Positions 8,447 through 15,732 of a stretch of 64,000 bases of DNA are shown piece by piece (the stretch's first letter is position 1; each line of letters begins with the position of its first letter). The notes beneath the pieces are model-generated. The model was not told the origin of the DNA and made no database searches. It was given only the letters and a program-made list of their open reading frames with translations. Made by a program: the position numbers and the translations under genes. The DNA lies in NCBI RefSeq assembly GCF_001269345.1, contig NZ_CXOP01000002.1, positions 806,853 to 870,852 of the forward strand, written 5' to 3'. This stretch comes from Limnohabitans sp. 2KL-27 (GTDB lineage: Bacteria > Pseudomonadota > Gammaproteobacteria > Burkholderiales > Burkholderiaceae_C).

Positions 8447-9850
8447 ATGTCATCGATTAACGCCACAAAGACCAAGACCGACGAGCTGACACATCGGCTG
8501 ATCATGGAAATAGAAAAGGGGTTGTACGCACCGGGCTCGAAGCTGCGCTCGGTGCGTGATGCCGCGAACAAGGAAGCTGTGGGCATCAACACCGTCCTCG
8601 AAGCCTATAACCGCCTGTCTGCCCGTGGATACGTCGAAGCGCGGCCTGGATCGGGTTTCTACATCCGTCACGGCCCATCAACGTGGACTCAAGCGCCGGC
8701 ACCGCATGTCTCCGCGGCCATTGATGTGGTGTCCTTGCTGCGTGAGCAATTGGAACAACACTACGAAGTGCGGGTAGGCGATGGCAGGCCACCCGCATCT
8801 TGGATCGAGGACTCGGAAATTGGCAGGCAGTTGCGGCGGTCACGTGCGGGTGAACCCGATGATATTGGGCATGGCTATGGCACACCGTGGGGCTACCAAC
8901 CCCTGCGAGAAACCATTGCACGGCTTTTGGCCGAGCGCGGCATACAAAGCGATAGTCGGCAAATTTTGCTGACCCAAGGCGCCAACCATGCGCTCGATCT
9001 GATCATTCGCCATCTTCTGAGTCCTGGAGATAAGGTCTTAGTCGACTCTCCCGGCTATTACCCACTCTTCGGAAAACTGAAACTGGCCAAAGTGGAGATG
9101 CTGGGCATTCCTCGTCTTGAAGACGGTCCGGATCTGGCGGTCCTGCAAGAGTTGCTCAAAAACGAACGTCCACGCTTATTTTTCACGCAATCATTGGCAC
9201 ACAACCCAACGGGCAACTCCATCAGTCTGTCTAAGGCGCACAAGTTGCTTCAGTTGGCAGCAGAACATGGCTGCCTGGTTGTCGAGGATGATCCGTTCGC
9301 AGATCTGCACCCACCCACAGCGCCTCGCCTTGCTGCGCTCGACCAACTCGAGCGTGTCATCTATGTCAGCAGCTTTTCAAAAACACTGTCGGCGGGACTT
9401 CGTGTTGGTTATGTTGCTGGTGCAGCGCATCTGATTTCGGATCTGTGCGATCTGAAGATGCTCACCATGGTGAGCACCTCAGATTATGTTGAGCGAGTGG
9501 TCTTTCAGATGGTGACGGCGGGACATTACCGCCGGCATGTTCAAAAACTCAAAAATCGCCTACAAGAACTGCACCCAGCGGCAGTCAAGTCTTTGCGCCG
9601 GGCTGGCGCAACGGTTCGTTCGTCCGACCCAGGCGGCTATTACATCTGGCTGGAGTTGCCCCAAAATGTTGACGAGCTGTCATTGATTCAGAATGCTGCT
9701 GCAGCTGGAATTTTTCTCGCTCCTGGATCCGTTTTTTACCCAACACGCGCGACACACTTGCCGGCACTGAGGATCAATGTCGCCTATGCCAGCGATCCGA
9801 AGTTTTTGAGGTTTATCGAGAATGCAATGCGTCAATTTGATCGTGGGTAA
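8447..9850 (+). CDS. MocR family (GntR-HTH plus aminotransferase-like) transcriptional regulator
   Basis: The protein has an N-terminal GntR-type winged helix (TDELTHRLIMEIEKG, then LRSVRDAANK and INTVLEAYNRL) and a large C-terminal domain of the fold type I aminotransferases. The pyridoxal phosphate lysine is in VSSFSKTLSAGLRVGY. Such regulators sense PLP or PLP adducts. The open frame extends upstream to 8348, but the inverted repeat lies inside that extension; I therefore favour the ATG at 8447, with 8414 as an alternative. It is transcribed divergently from the TRAP/HMG-CoA reductase operon, which it probably controls. Confidence 0.85.
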   Translation: MSSINATKTKTDELTHRLIMEIEKGLYAPGSKLRSVRDAANKEAVGINTVLEAYNRLSARGYVEARPGSGFYIRHGPSTWTQAPAPHVSAAIDVVSLLREQLEQHYEVRVGDGRPPASWIEDSEIGRQLRRSRAGEPDDIGHGYGTPWGYQPLRETIARLLAERGIQSDSRQILLTQGANHALDLIIRHLLSPGDKVLVDSPGYYPLFGKLKLAKVEMLGIPRLEDGPDLAVLQELLKNERPRLFFTQSLAHNPTGNSISLSKAHKLLQLAAEHGCLVVEDDPFADLHPPTAPRLAALDQLERVIYVSSFSKTLSAGLRVGYVAGAAHLISDLCDLKMLTMVSTSDYVERVVFQMVTAGHYRRHVQKLKNRLQELHPAAVKSLRRAGATVRSSDPGGYYIWLELPQNVDELSLIQNAAAAGIFLAPGSVFYPTRATHLPALRINVAYASDPKFLRFIENAMRQFDRG

Positions 9851-10112
9851 GTCGCCTTGACCCTGTAACACAGCCCGTCGGTCTTTTTGATTCACTGCTC
9901 GTTTTGACCTGAACAGCTTGCTGTGCGCGCCATTGATCTTGGCTGCGTGATGGCTAAACGAGCAGTCTCCACGTGGTACGAGAGTCGACCACGCCGAGAT
10001 GCGCTTGTATTCGCCTGAGGTCCGATGTTGGGCTGGACGCATGTTGTCCGAACCACGTTGCAAAGCATCGCCTCGTTAGAATGACGCCTCTTCACACGGC
10101 CTCTTCTTATCA

Positions 10113-10595
10113 GTGACCTCTTCTCCCGATGCCCCGATTTGGGTGCACGCTTCAGCCTTGCACGGCAAAGGCGTGTTCGCGACGCGCCACATCGCGGCAG
10201 GTGAAACGGTCATCGAGTATATGGGCGAGGTCATCACCATGGCCGAGGCAATTGCCCGCCACCCGCACGATGTGGCCAACCCCGACCACACCTTTTATTT
10301 CCATCTGGACGATGGCCGGGTGATCGATGCGCTCAATGGTGGCAACGCCTCCAAGTGGATCAACCATTCATGCCGTCCCAATTGCGTGCCTGACGAGGTG
10401 AATGGCCGCATCTTCATTCAGACGCGCAGAAATGTGTTCCAGGGTGAAGAGTTGACCTTTGACTATGGCCTGTTCAGCGACGAGCCCATGAGCGAAACCC
10501 TGAAGGCCCGCTATGCATGCCGCTGCGGGGCCAAAAAGTGCCGTGGCACGATGTTGGCGCTCCGTGAGATGGCCGCAGGTGTCGATGGCCGCTAG
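10113..10595 (+). CDS. SET domain-containing protein
   Basis: A 160-residue protein made almost wholly of a SET methyltransferase domain. Visible are the N-terminal HGKGVFATRHIAAGETVIEYMGE, shown here only as the GKGVFA and EYMGE elements, the pseudoknot motifs WINHSCRPNC and EELTFDYG, and a post-SET-like cysteine cluster CRCGAKKCRGT. The start is GTG. SET proteins methylate lysines, in bacteria sometimes of histone-like or ribosomal proteins; the target here is unknown. It is a single-gene unit with about 260 bp of unassigned sequence upstream (9851-10112) in which I see no gene. Confidence 0.85.
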   Translation: MTSSPDAPIWVHASALHGKGVFATRHIAAGETVIEYMGEVITMAEAIARHPHDVANPDHTFYFHLDDGRVIDALNGGNASKWINHSCRPNCVPDEVNGRIFIQTRRNVFQGEELTFDYGLFSDEPMSETLKARYACRCGAKKCRGTMLALREMAAGVDGR

Positions 10596-10614
10596 TGCCA
10601 CGGCCTGAGGCATG

Positions 10615-10941
10615 TCAGTGGTCGCGTGGGCGCATGAGCCAGCTGACCAAGGTCACTGCCACCGCGCCCACACCCGCGGCAATGAACACGGATTTGAAGG
10701 GGGCACGCTGGATACAGTGTTCGGCTGTGGATGTGGCTTGATGCGTTTTTTGTGCCAACAATTTGCGGGTCTCGATGGCCGTATCCCGGCTGTGGTGTGC
10801 CATGTCGCTGATGCTGTCCGAGAGTCTCTCGGCCAGCCGTTCGAAGGCGGGTTTGGCCTCGTGTGCTGCTTCTTGCACACTGGCCGAAACGTCAGCGGCT
10901 GCTGAGGCCAGTTTGTCGATGGTGGCTTGAGGGTCTTTCAT
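10615..10941 (-). CDS. DUF883/ElaB-like small membrane protein
   Basis: About 108 residues: a long charged alpha-helical N-terminal part (SAAADVSASVQEAAHEAKP and similar heptad-like segments), then one C-terminal hydrophobic segment (FKSVFIAAGVGAVAVTLVSW) and a short basic tail ending in RPRDH. This is the layout of the YqjD/ElaB family, tail-anchored inner membrane proteins that bind ribosomes in stationary phase in E. coli. I took the ATG at 10941 over a TTG two codons earlier. It is convergent with the SET gene. Confidence 0.7.
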   Translation of the reverse strand: MKDPQATIDKLASAAADVSASVQEAAHEAKPAFERLAERLSDSISDMAHHSRDTAIETRKLLAQKTHQATSTAEHCIQRAPFKSVFIAAGVGAVAVTLVSWLMRPRDH

Positions 10942-11026
10942 GTCCAATCGCTTTCCAAGTGGTTGAAGAACAAGCCTTCACCCTAAATGCGGTGGACGCG
11001 TTTGTCTGTGATCTGACACACCCGGC

Positions 11027-11290
11027 TTAAGGTTCTGAGGCTTGTTGGCGTTTGATCTCACGCAGCATGAAAAGGTAAAGGCTCTCCACCTTGTCACGGG
11101 CCCAAGGTGTTTTGCGCAGAAACTTCAGGCTCGAGCCCACGCTCGGGTCGTGTGTGAAACAGCGAATCGGAATGCGTACGCCCAATTCTGCCCAGCCGTA
11201 ATGGTCTGCCAATTGGGTGACGAGGGTCTCCAGGGTCAGGCCATGCAGTGGGTTGCGTGGTTGAGGGGTGTCATGGGGTGGGGCTTGCAT
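11027..11290 (-). CDS. VF530 family (DUF2132) small protein
   Basis: The conserved core [20 protein letters not shown] followed by [22 protein letters not shown] and KVESLYL is diagnostic of the VF530/DUF2132 family. These are about 80 residues long, alpha-helical and proposed from structure to bind DNA. The start at 11290 (MQAPPHD) has an AGAGA stretch upstream; the frame could extend to 11332. No operon partner. Confidence 0.78.
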   Translation of the reverse strand: MQAPPHDTPQPRNPLHGLTLETLVTQLADHYGWAELGVRIPIRCFTHDPSVGSSLKFLRKTPWARDKVESLYLFMLREIKRQQASEP

Positions 11291-11365
11291 GGCCTGATTG
11301 TCTCTTGGTTTGTGCAGGGTGTTGCAGCGCACAAAAGGCGGTGCATCTGACGCCTAGATTGGGCA

Positions 11366-11812
11366 ATGACCCCGGCAGACATTTTGGCTGCTGGCCCTTC
11401 ACGGAGAAATGGACATGCATCCTGCAACGCCGGGACCTCGGTGCGCCAGGATCCTTCCCGTTTTACGCCATGGCTTTGGCACACCACATCGGCTGCGCAA
11501 AGCCTCATCGGTCAAATCGCCCAATGGTCATTTTGCGCGCTGCACCACAGCCCTGCGCAACGCTTGGCCAGCTGGCTGCTGCATGGCTTGGCGCAGTCAC
11601 CCAAAACCGAATTGTTGTTGAGCGTGCAAGCCCTGCCGCTGGTCATGCAGCAATGGCTGTCCTCGTCATACGCTGTCGAGGCGCAGGCCATCCATGAACC
11701 AGGCTACACCGTGAAAGATGGCTGCTTGCGCACCACCGCCAAGGCGCAACTTTTGGCACAGGCGTGCTCGTGCCATGCCACCATAGCCAACTCGAATTCA
11801 GCACTCTGTTGA
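11366..11812 (+). CDS. Hypothetical protein, possibly a truncated Crp/Fnr-like regulator remnant
   Basis: An open frame of 148 codons with composition like neighbouring genes. The middle contains SPAQRLASWLLHGL and the end LLAQACSCH, features I associate with the C-terminal part of some Comamonadaceae Crp/Fnr-type proteins, but no cyclic nucleotide domain precedes it and no clean helix-turn-helix can be read. There is no good ribosome binding site. Either a small lineage-specific gene or a gene missing its 5' half. It converges with the FAD protein gene. Confidence 0.33.
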   Translation: MTPADILAAGPSRRNGHASCNAGTSVRQDPSRFTPWLWHTTSAAQSLIGQIAQWSFCALHHSPAQRLASWLLHGLAQSPKTELLLSVQALPLVMQQWLSSSYAVEAQAIHEPGYTVKDGCLRTTAKAQLLAQACSCHATIANSNSALC

Positions 11813-11823
11813 GTTCAGGGCGG

Positions 11824-13650
11824 TCAAGCCGGGTTGAGTCGGGCCGTGATCTGCCGCGCCAAAGACTCGGCCACCTTGATGCCGTCCACTCCCGCTGACA
11901 AGATGCCACCCGCGTAACTGGCGCCTTCGCCTGCCGGGTACAGCCCGCGCGTGTTGCTGCTTTGGTGGTCTTCGCCACGGGGAATGCGCAAGGGCGAAGA
12001 GGTACGCGTTTCCACCCCGGTCATCACCGCGTCCGCCATGTCGTAGCCTTTGATCTTGCGGCCAAACACCGGCAAGGCTTCGCGCATGGCGGCCACGGCG
12101 TAGTCGGGCAGCACATCGGCCAGATCGACCAGTTTCACGCCCGGTTTGTAAGACGGCTGCACGCTGCCCCAAGTGCTGGAGGCACGCTGCGCCAAAAAAT
12201 CACCCACCAACTGGCCAGGGGCTTCGTAGTTGCTCCCCCCCACTTCAAAGGCGCGCGTTTCCAATTGGCGCTGCAGCACGATGCCGGCCAGCGGATGGGC
12301 TTGGGGTGGCTGCTGTGCGGCCAGGGCCGCAGCCTCTTGCGCCAGCTGAGTGCCGTCAGTCTCGCCAAAGGCGGCTTGCCAGGCGGCTGTGTCCAGCGGG
12401 TAGTCGGGTGGGTCGATGGCCACCACCATGCCGGCGTTGGCGTTGCGTTCGTTGCGCGAGTACTGGCTCATGCCATTGGTGACCACGCGCCCTGGCTCGC
12501 TGGTGGCGGCCACCACCGTGCCGCCGGGGCACATGCAAAAGCTGTAGACGGCGCGGCCGTTTTGCGCGTGGTGCACCAGCTTGTAATCGGCTGCCCCCAA
12601 CAGCGGGTGGCCTGCGTGGCGGCCCCAGCGGGCTTGGTCGATCACGCTTTGCGGGTGTTCAATGCGCACGCCAATCGAAAACGCCTTGGCCTGCATGGCC
12701 ACACCTCGGCGGTGCAGCATGACAAAGGTGTCGCGTGAGCTGTGCCCCAAGGCCATGACGGCATGGCGGGTGGGCAAGGTGTGGCTGTGGCCGGTGCGCA
12801 GGTCCTGCACCTGCAGGCCTGTGACTTGCTGGCCGCTGGCCGTGGGTGAGAGCAACACGTCGCTCACGCGCTGCTCAAAGCGGATCTCACCGCCCAGCGC
12901 GATGATGTGCTCGCGGATGTGTTCGACCACCTTGACCAGTTTGAAGGTGCCGATGTGCGGGTGCGCCGCATACAAGATGTCGGCAGGCGCCCCAGCCAGC
13001 ACGAACTCGTCCATCACCTTGCGGCCCAGATGCCGAGGGTCTTTGATTTGGCTGTAGAGCTTGCCGTCACTGAAGGTGCCTGCGCCGCCTTCGCCAAACT
13101 GCACATTGCTTTCTGGGTTGAGTACCTTTTTGCGCCACAGGCCCCAAGTGTCTTTGGTGCGCTCTCGCACAGGTTTGCCGCGCTCCAGCACGATCGGCCG
13201 AAAGCCCATTTGCGCCAGTGCCAGAGCCGCGAACATGCCGCATGGCCCAAACCCCACCACCACCGGGCGTTCGCCCGCTTGGGCACCAAAGCCCTCGGGC
13301 GCACGGCAGGGCGGGTGCCAAGCCATGTCGGGGGTGGGCTGGATGTGGGGGTTGTTTTCAAACTGTTGCAGCAAGCGGTTTTCCGTCAGCGCATCGGCCA
13401 GCGACAAGTCCACGATGTAGACCGCCAGCAAGTCGGCCTTGCGGGCGTCAAAGCTGCGCTTGAAAACGGTCAGTTGGCCGATGTCGGCGGCCTGGATGCC
13501 CAGCGCTTGGGCGGCCAGTTGGCGCAAGGCCGCTTCCGGGTGGGGAGTGGGCAGCCGGTCTTCGTCGGTTTCGGACGGCGCATCGGCGGCGCGGCGCGAT
13601 TCAATCGGCAGCGCCGAAAGGGGGAGTTTGAGTTCTGAAATCCGGATCAT
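11824..13650 (-). CDS. FAD-dependent dehydrogenase of unknown substrate (COG2509 type)
   Basis: A 608-residue flavoprotein. After an N-terminal domain of about 120 residues (with ALGIQAADIGQLTVFKRSFD, reminiscent of the domain found at the start of this family) comes the FAD-binding dinucleotide fold VVVGFGPCGMFAALALAQMG and ERG. The segment FGEGGAGTFSDGKLYSQIKD and the late GEGASYAGGILSAGVDGIK are family signatures. Members are annotated as uncharacterised FAD-dependent dehydrogenases. A ribosome binding site AGAGG precedes the ATG. It is monocistronic, divergent from the RNase P RNA gene. Confidence 0.85.
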   Translation of the reverse strand: MIRISELKLPLSALPIESRRAADAPSETDEDRLPTPHPEAALRQLAAQALGIQAADIGQLTVFKRSFDARKADLLAVYIVDLSLADALTENRLLQQFENNPHIQPTPDMAWHPPCRAPEGFGAQAGERPVVVGFGPCGMFAALALAQMGFRPIVLERGKPVRERTKDTWGLWRKKVLNPESNVQFGEGGAGTFSDGKLYSQIKDPRHLGRKVMDEFVLAGAPADILYAAHPHIGTFKLVKVVEHIREHIIALGGEIRFEQRVSDVLLSPTASGQQVTGLQVQDLRTGHSHTLPTRHAVMALGHSSRDTFVMLHRRGVAMQAKAFSIGVRIEHPQSVIDQARWGRHAGHPLLGAADYKLVHHAQNGRAVYSFCMCPGGTVVAATSEPGRVVTNGMSQYSRNERNANAGMVVAIDPPDYPLDTAAWQAAFGETDGTQLAQEAAALAAQQPPQAHPLAGIVLQRQLETRAFEVGGSNYEAPGQLVGDFLAQRASSTWGSVQPSYKPGVKLVDLADVLPDYAVAAMREALPVFGRKIKGYDMADAVMTGVETRTSSPLRIPRGEDHQSSNTRGLYPAGEGASYAGGILSAGVDGIKVAESLARQITARLNPA

Positions 13651-13863
13651 GGCAACCTCTGTGGCTTGTGGTTATCAAGCAAGAAGCGGAGATTATCCCT
13701 GCACTTGATCCGGGGTCCATCTGCGAGGGGCCTGGATCCTGGAGTAAGTCCGGGATGAGCTGTTGAAGTGGGAGGATTCAAGTGGTGGGGGCATCCAGGC
13801 GGCCGGTGTGGCGGCCACCCAGATCTGGGCCCGTCACCTGCGATCAGGCGATAATCAACAGGT

Positions 13864-14215
13864 GAAGCACGCCAGACCGTCGCTGGTGTAATCTCCGAAA
13901 GGAGGCACTGGAGGAACGTCCGGACTGCACAGGACAGCGTAGGAGGTAACACCTCTCCACCGTGAGGTGAGGATCAGAGCAACAGAGACGAGCCGATTGA
14001 GTTCGGGTGAAACGGGCAATCTCTACGCGCAGCAATACCAAGTAGGCCTTCCTGAAGGGGCGCGGTTCGCCGCTCTCCTTCTCCCTGTGGTTCCGCGGGG
14101 TGAGTTGGCGGGTAGGTAGCACCGAGCCGGGTGGGCAACCCCCGGCCCAGAGTAATGGCGGTCACGCAGCGGGCAACCGCTGTGCACAGAATCCGGCTTA
14201 TCGGCGGGCTTCACA
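13864..14215 (+). ncRNA. rnpB: RNase P RNA, class A
   Basis: The catalytic RNA of ribonuclease P, which removes the 5' leader of tRNA precursors. Recognised by the 5' GAAGC...CCAGAC..GTCGC start, GAGGAACGTCCGGAC, the GTAACACC and AGAGCAACAGAGA core elements, and the conserved ACAGAATCCGGCTTATC near the 3' end. The first bases (GAAGC) pair with GCTTC near 14211-14215 to close helix P1, which sets the ends to within a few bases. A GATAAT hexamer at 13850-13855 sits at the right distance to start transcription at about 13863. Overlapping short open frames on both strands are artefacts. Confidence 0.95.
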
Positions 14216-14274
14216 CTTTTTCTAGCCCGTGGGGCTGCAGTTGCAGCCTCCCACAGCACTCGCGTTCAGGCAAT

Positions 14275-14300
14275 AAAAAACCCGCCGAAGCGGGTTTTTT
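14275..14300. terminator. Bidirectional intrinsic terminator after rnpB and the Rrf2 gene
   Basis: A perfect 11-bp stem (AAAAAACCCGC / GCGGGTTTTTT) with a CGAA loop. A run of six T follows the GC part on either strand, so it can stop both the plus-strand rnpB transcript and the convergent minus-strand regulator transcript. Confidence 0.88.
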
Positions 14301-14319
14301 GGGGGTGGGAGGCTCAGGT

Positions 14320-14841
14320 TCAGCCACGTGAAGGCATCAGGGTGCCCGCCAAGGCAAACACCGAATTGGGCGCGGTGATCTTCAAAGCACTTTTGGGCTT
14401 GGCAAACACGCCGCGCTTGACGGCAGGCTGCGGAGCAGGCTCCACAGTGACGCCTTTGGTGCGTTGCTCAGCCACCAATTGGCGCAGGCTGATGGATTGC
14501 AGGTGCGTCAGCATTTTTTCATTCAGGCTGGCCCACAGCTCGCTGTTCATCCAGCTGCCATCGGCACCTGCTTCGTCGTCCGATGGCGCATCCACAGCAC
14601 CCACAATGTCGGCCATGGTGATCTTTTCGGCATTGCGCGACAGCGAATAACCGCCGCCGGGGCCGCGGGTGCTTTCGACCAGGCCTTGCTGGCGCAGCTT
14701 GCTGAACAGCTGTTCCAGATAGGACAGCGAAATCTGGTGGCGAACGCTGATGGCGGCGAGCGACACGGGACCGCGGTCTTCGCGCAGTGCAACGTCGATC
14801 ATGGCGGTCACGGCAAATCGGCTTTTGGTGCTCAAACGCAT
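14320..14841 (-). CDS. Rrf2 family regulator, IscR-like but without cysteines
   Basis: 173 residues. The N-terminal half is a typical Rrf2 winged helix (MRLSTKSRFAVTAMIDVAL, ISLSYLEQLFSKLRQQGLV, RGPGGGYSLSR). It continues like IscR with ADIVGAVD and ELWASLN..SISLRQLVAEQ, but the loop between them, where IscR carries three cysteines for a [2Fe-2S] cluster, reads APSDDEAGADGSW, and the whole protein contains no cysteine. It therefore cannot bind a cluster through cysteine and may act constitutively like apo-IscR or sense something else. No isc genes are nearby. Confidence 0.88.
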   Translation of the reverse strand: MRLSTKSRFAVTAMIDVALREDRGPVSLAAISVRHQISLSYLEQLFSKLRQQGLVESTRGPGGGYSLSRNAEKITMADIVGAVDAPSDDEAGADGSWMNSELWASLNEKMLTHLQSISLRQLVAEQRTKGVTVEPAPQPAVKRGVFAKPKSALKITAPNSVFALAGTLMPSRG

Positions 14842-15008
14842 GGTGTGCTCCTTAATTCGTTGGACAAGCCCTCATGGGCATCGCCCCGGTCACGGGGTGC
14901 GGGGTACGCAAATGTGACTGAATGGTAATTTTCTCAGACTCTTGACACAAATGGGGATTGCCCGTTGGATTTCAAGGGTAAATCCTGTGTATTTTTGTCG
15001 GAAATCAA

Positions 15009-15704
15009 CTAGAAGCGCTCGTAACCCTCGAGTTGTCGCCACTGTCCAGCTTCCAGCGGGGCCAGGCCGAGGCGGCCCACCCGTTGGCGGCGCAAGTCCT
15101 GCAGTGGGCATTGTTCGTCCAGCCAGCGGCCCAACTCCAGGCCGTCGATGTCTTTGCCCGCGATGCGCAGCACGGTGACGGTGTCGGTTTGCCGGTTGAT
15201 GCTGGCGCGAATACCCGGCCCGCTCAGGGCCTTGATCAGGCCCTCGGGCACTTGGCCGTCCACGGTGGCCATCCATTCCTGCTCCATCGGGCTGCGGCGG
15301 TCTTCCAGGTGGCGCAGCACACCCACATCGTCCGTGAAAATGCACAAGCCGCTGGCCGGTTTGGCCAATTGCAGGGGCATTTGCATTTTGGCCAAGCGCT
15401 CAGGGCCCCAAATGCCGGGCTGGGGGGCTTTGAGGCCCACGGTGTCTTGCAGCCAGGCCAGGTTGGCCACCCGGTGCGCGGGTTTGAACAGCACCAGGGT
15501 CATGGGGGCCAACGCGGCCATCGAGACCAAGCGGTTCACCTGCACGGCTTGTTCTTCACGCACTCGCCGGGCCGGGTCGGTGACGACTTGGCCCCCCACT
15601 TGCACGCCACCGGCGACGATCAGGGCTTCGGCTTCGCGGCGCGAGCAGTTTTGCTCGGCGGCCACGCGTTTGGCCAAGCGTATGCCTTCTTCAGAGGAAA
15701 TCAT
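15009..15704 (-). CDS. RsuA/RluF-like pseudouridine synthase homologue, probably catalytically inactive
   Basis: About 231 residues: an N-terminal S4 RNA-binding domain (IRLAKRVAAEQNCSRREAEA then GGVQVGGQVVTDPARRV) and a pseudouridine synthase fold similar to RsuA/RluF. The active site block, normally RLDxDTxGLxxLT with the catalytic Asp, here reads QLAKPASGLCIFTDD, so Asp is Ala and the preceding Arg is Gln. The later K-x-Y element is EQEWMATVDG. These losses suggest an RNA-binding protein without synthase activity. I chose ATG 15704 over the TTG at 15716. It follows the metallo-hydrolase gene by a short gap on the same strand. Confidence 0.8.
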   Translation of the reverse strand: MISSEEGIRLAKRVAAEQNCSRREAEALIVAGGVQVGGQVVTDPARRVREEQAVQVNRLVSMAALAPMTLVLFKPAHRVANLAWLQDTVGLKAPQPGIWGPERLAKMQMPLQLAKPASGLCIFTDDVGVLRHLEDRRSPMEQEWMATVDGQVPEGLIKALSGPGIRASINRQTDTVTVLRIAGKDIDGLELGRWLDEQCPLQDLRRQRVGRLGLAPLEAGQWRQLEGYERF

Positions 15705-15732
15705 CCATGCTTTCAAAAAATCTCAAAGCGAA

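Noticed and set aside
9851..10112. Gap before the SET gene examined for a transposase or RNA
   Set aside because: Only short frames without family features; nothing supportable.
13974..14331. Short open frames on both strands across rnpB
   Set aside because: Explained by the RNase P RNA gene.
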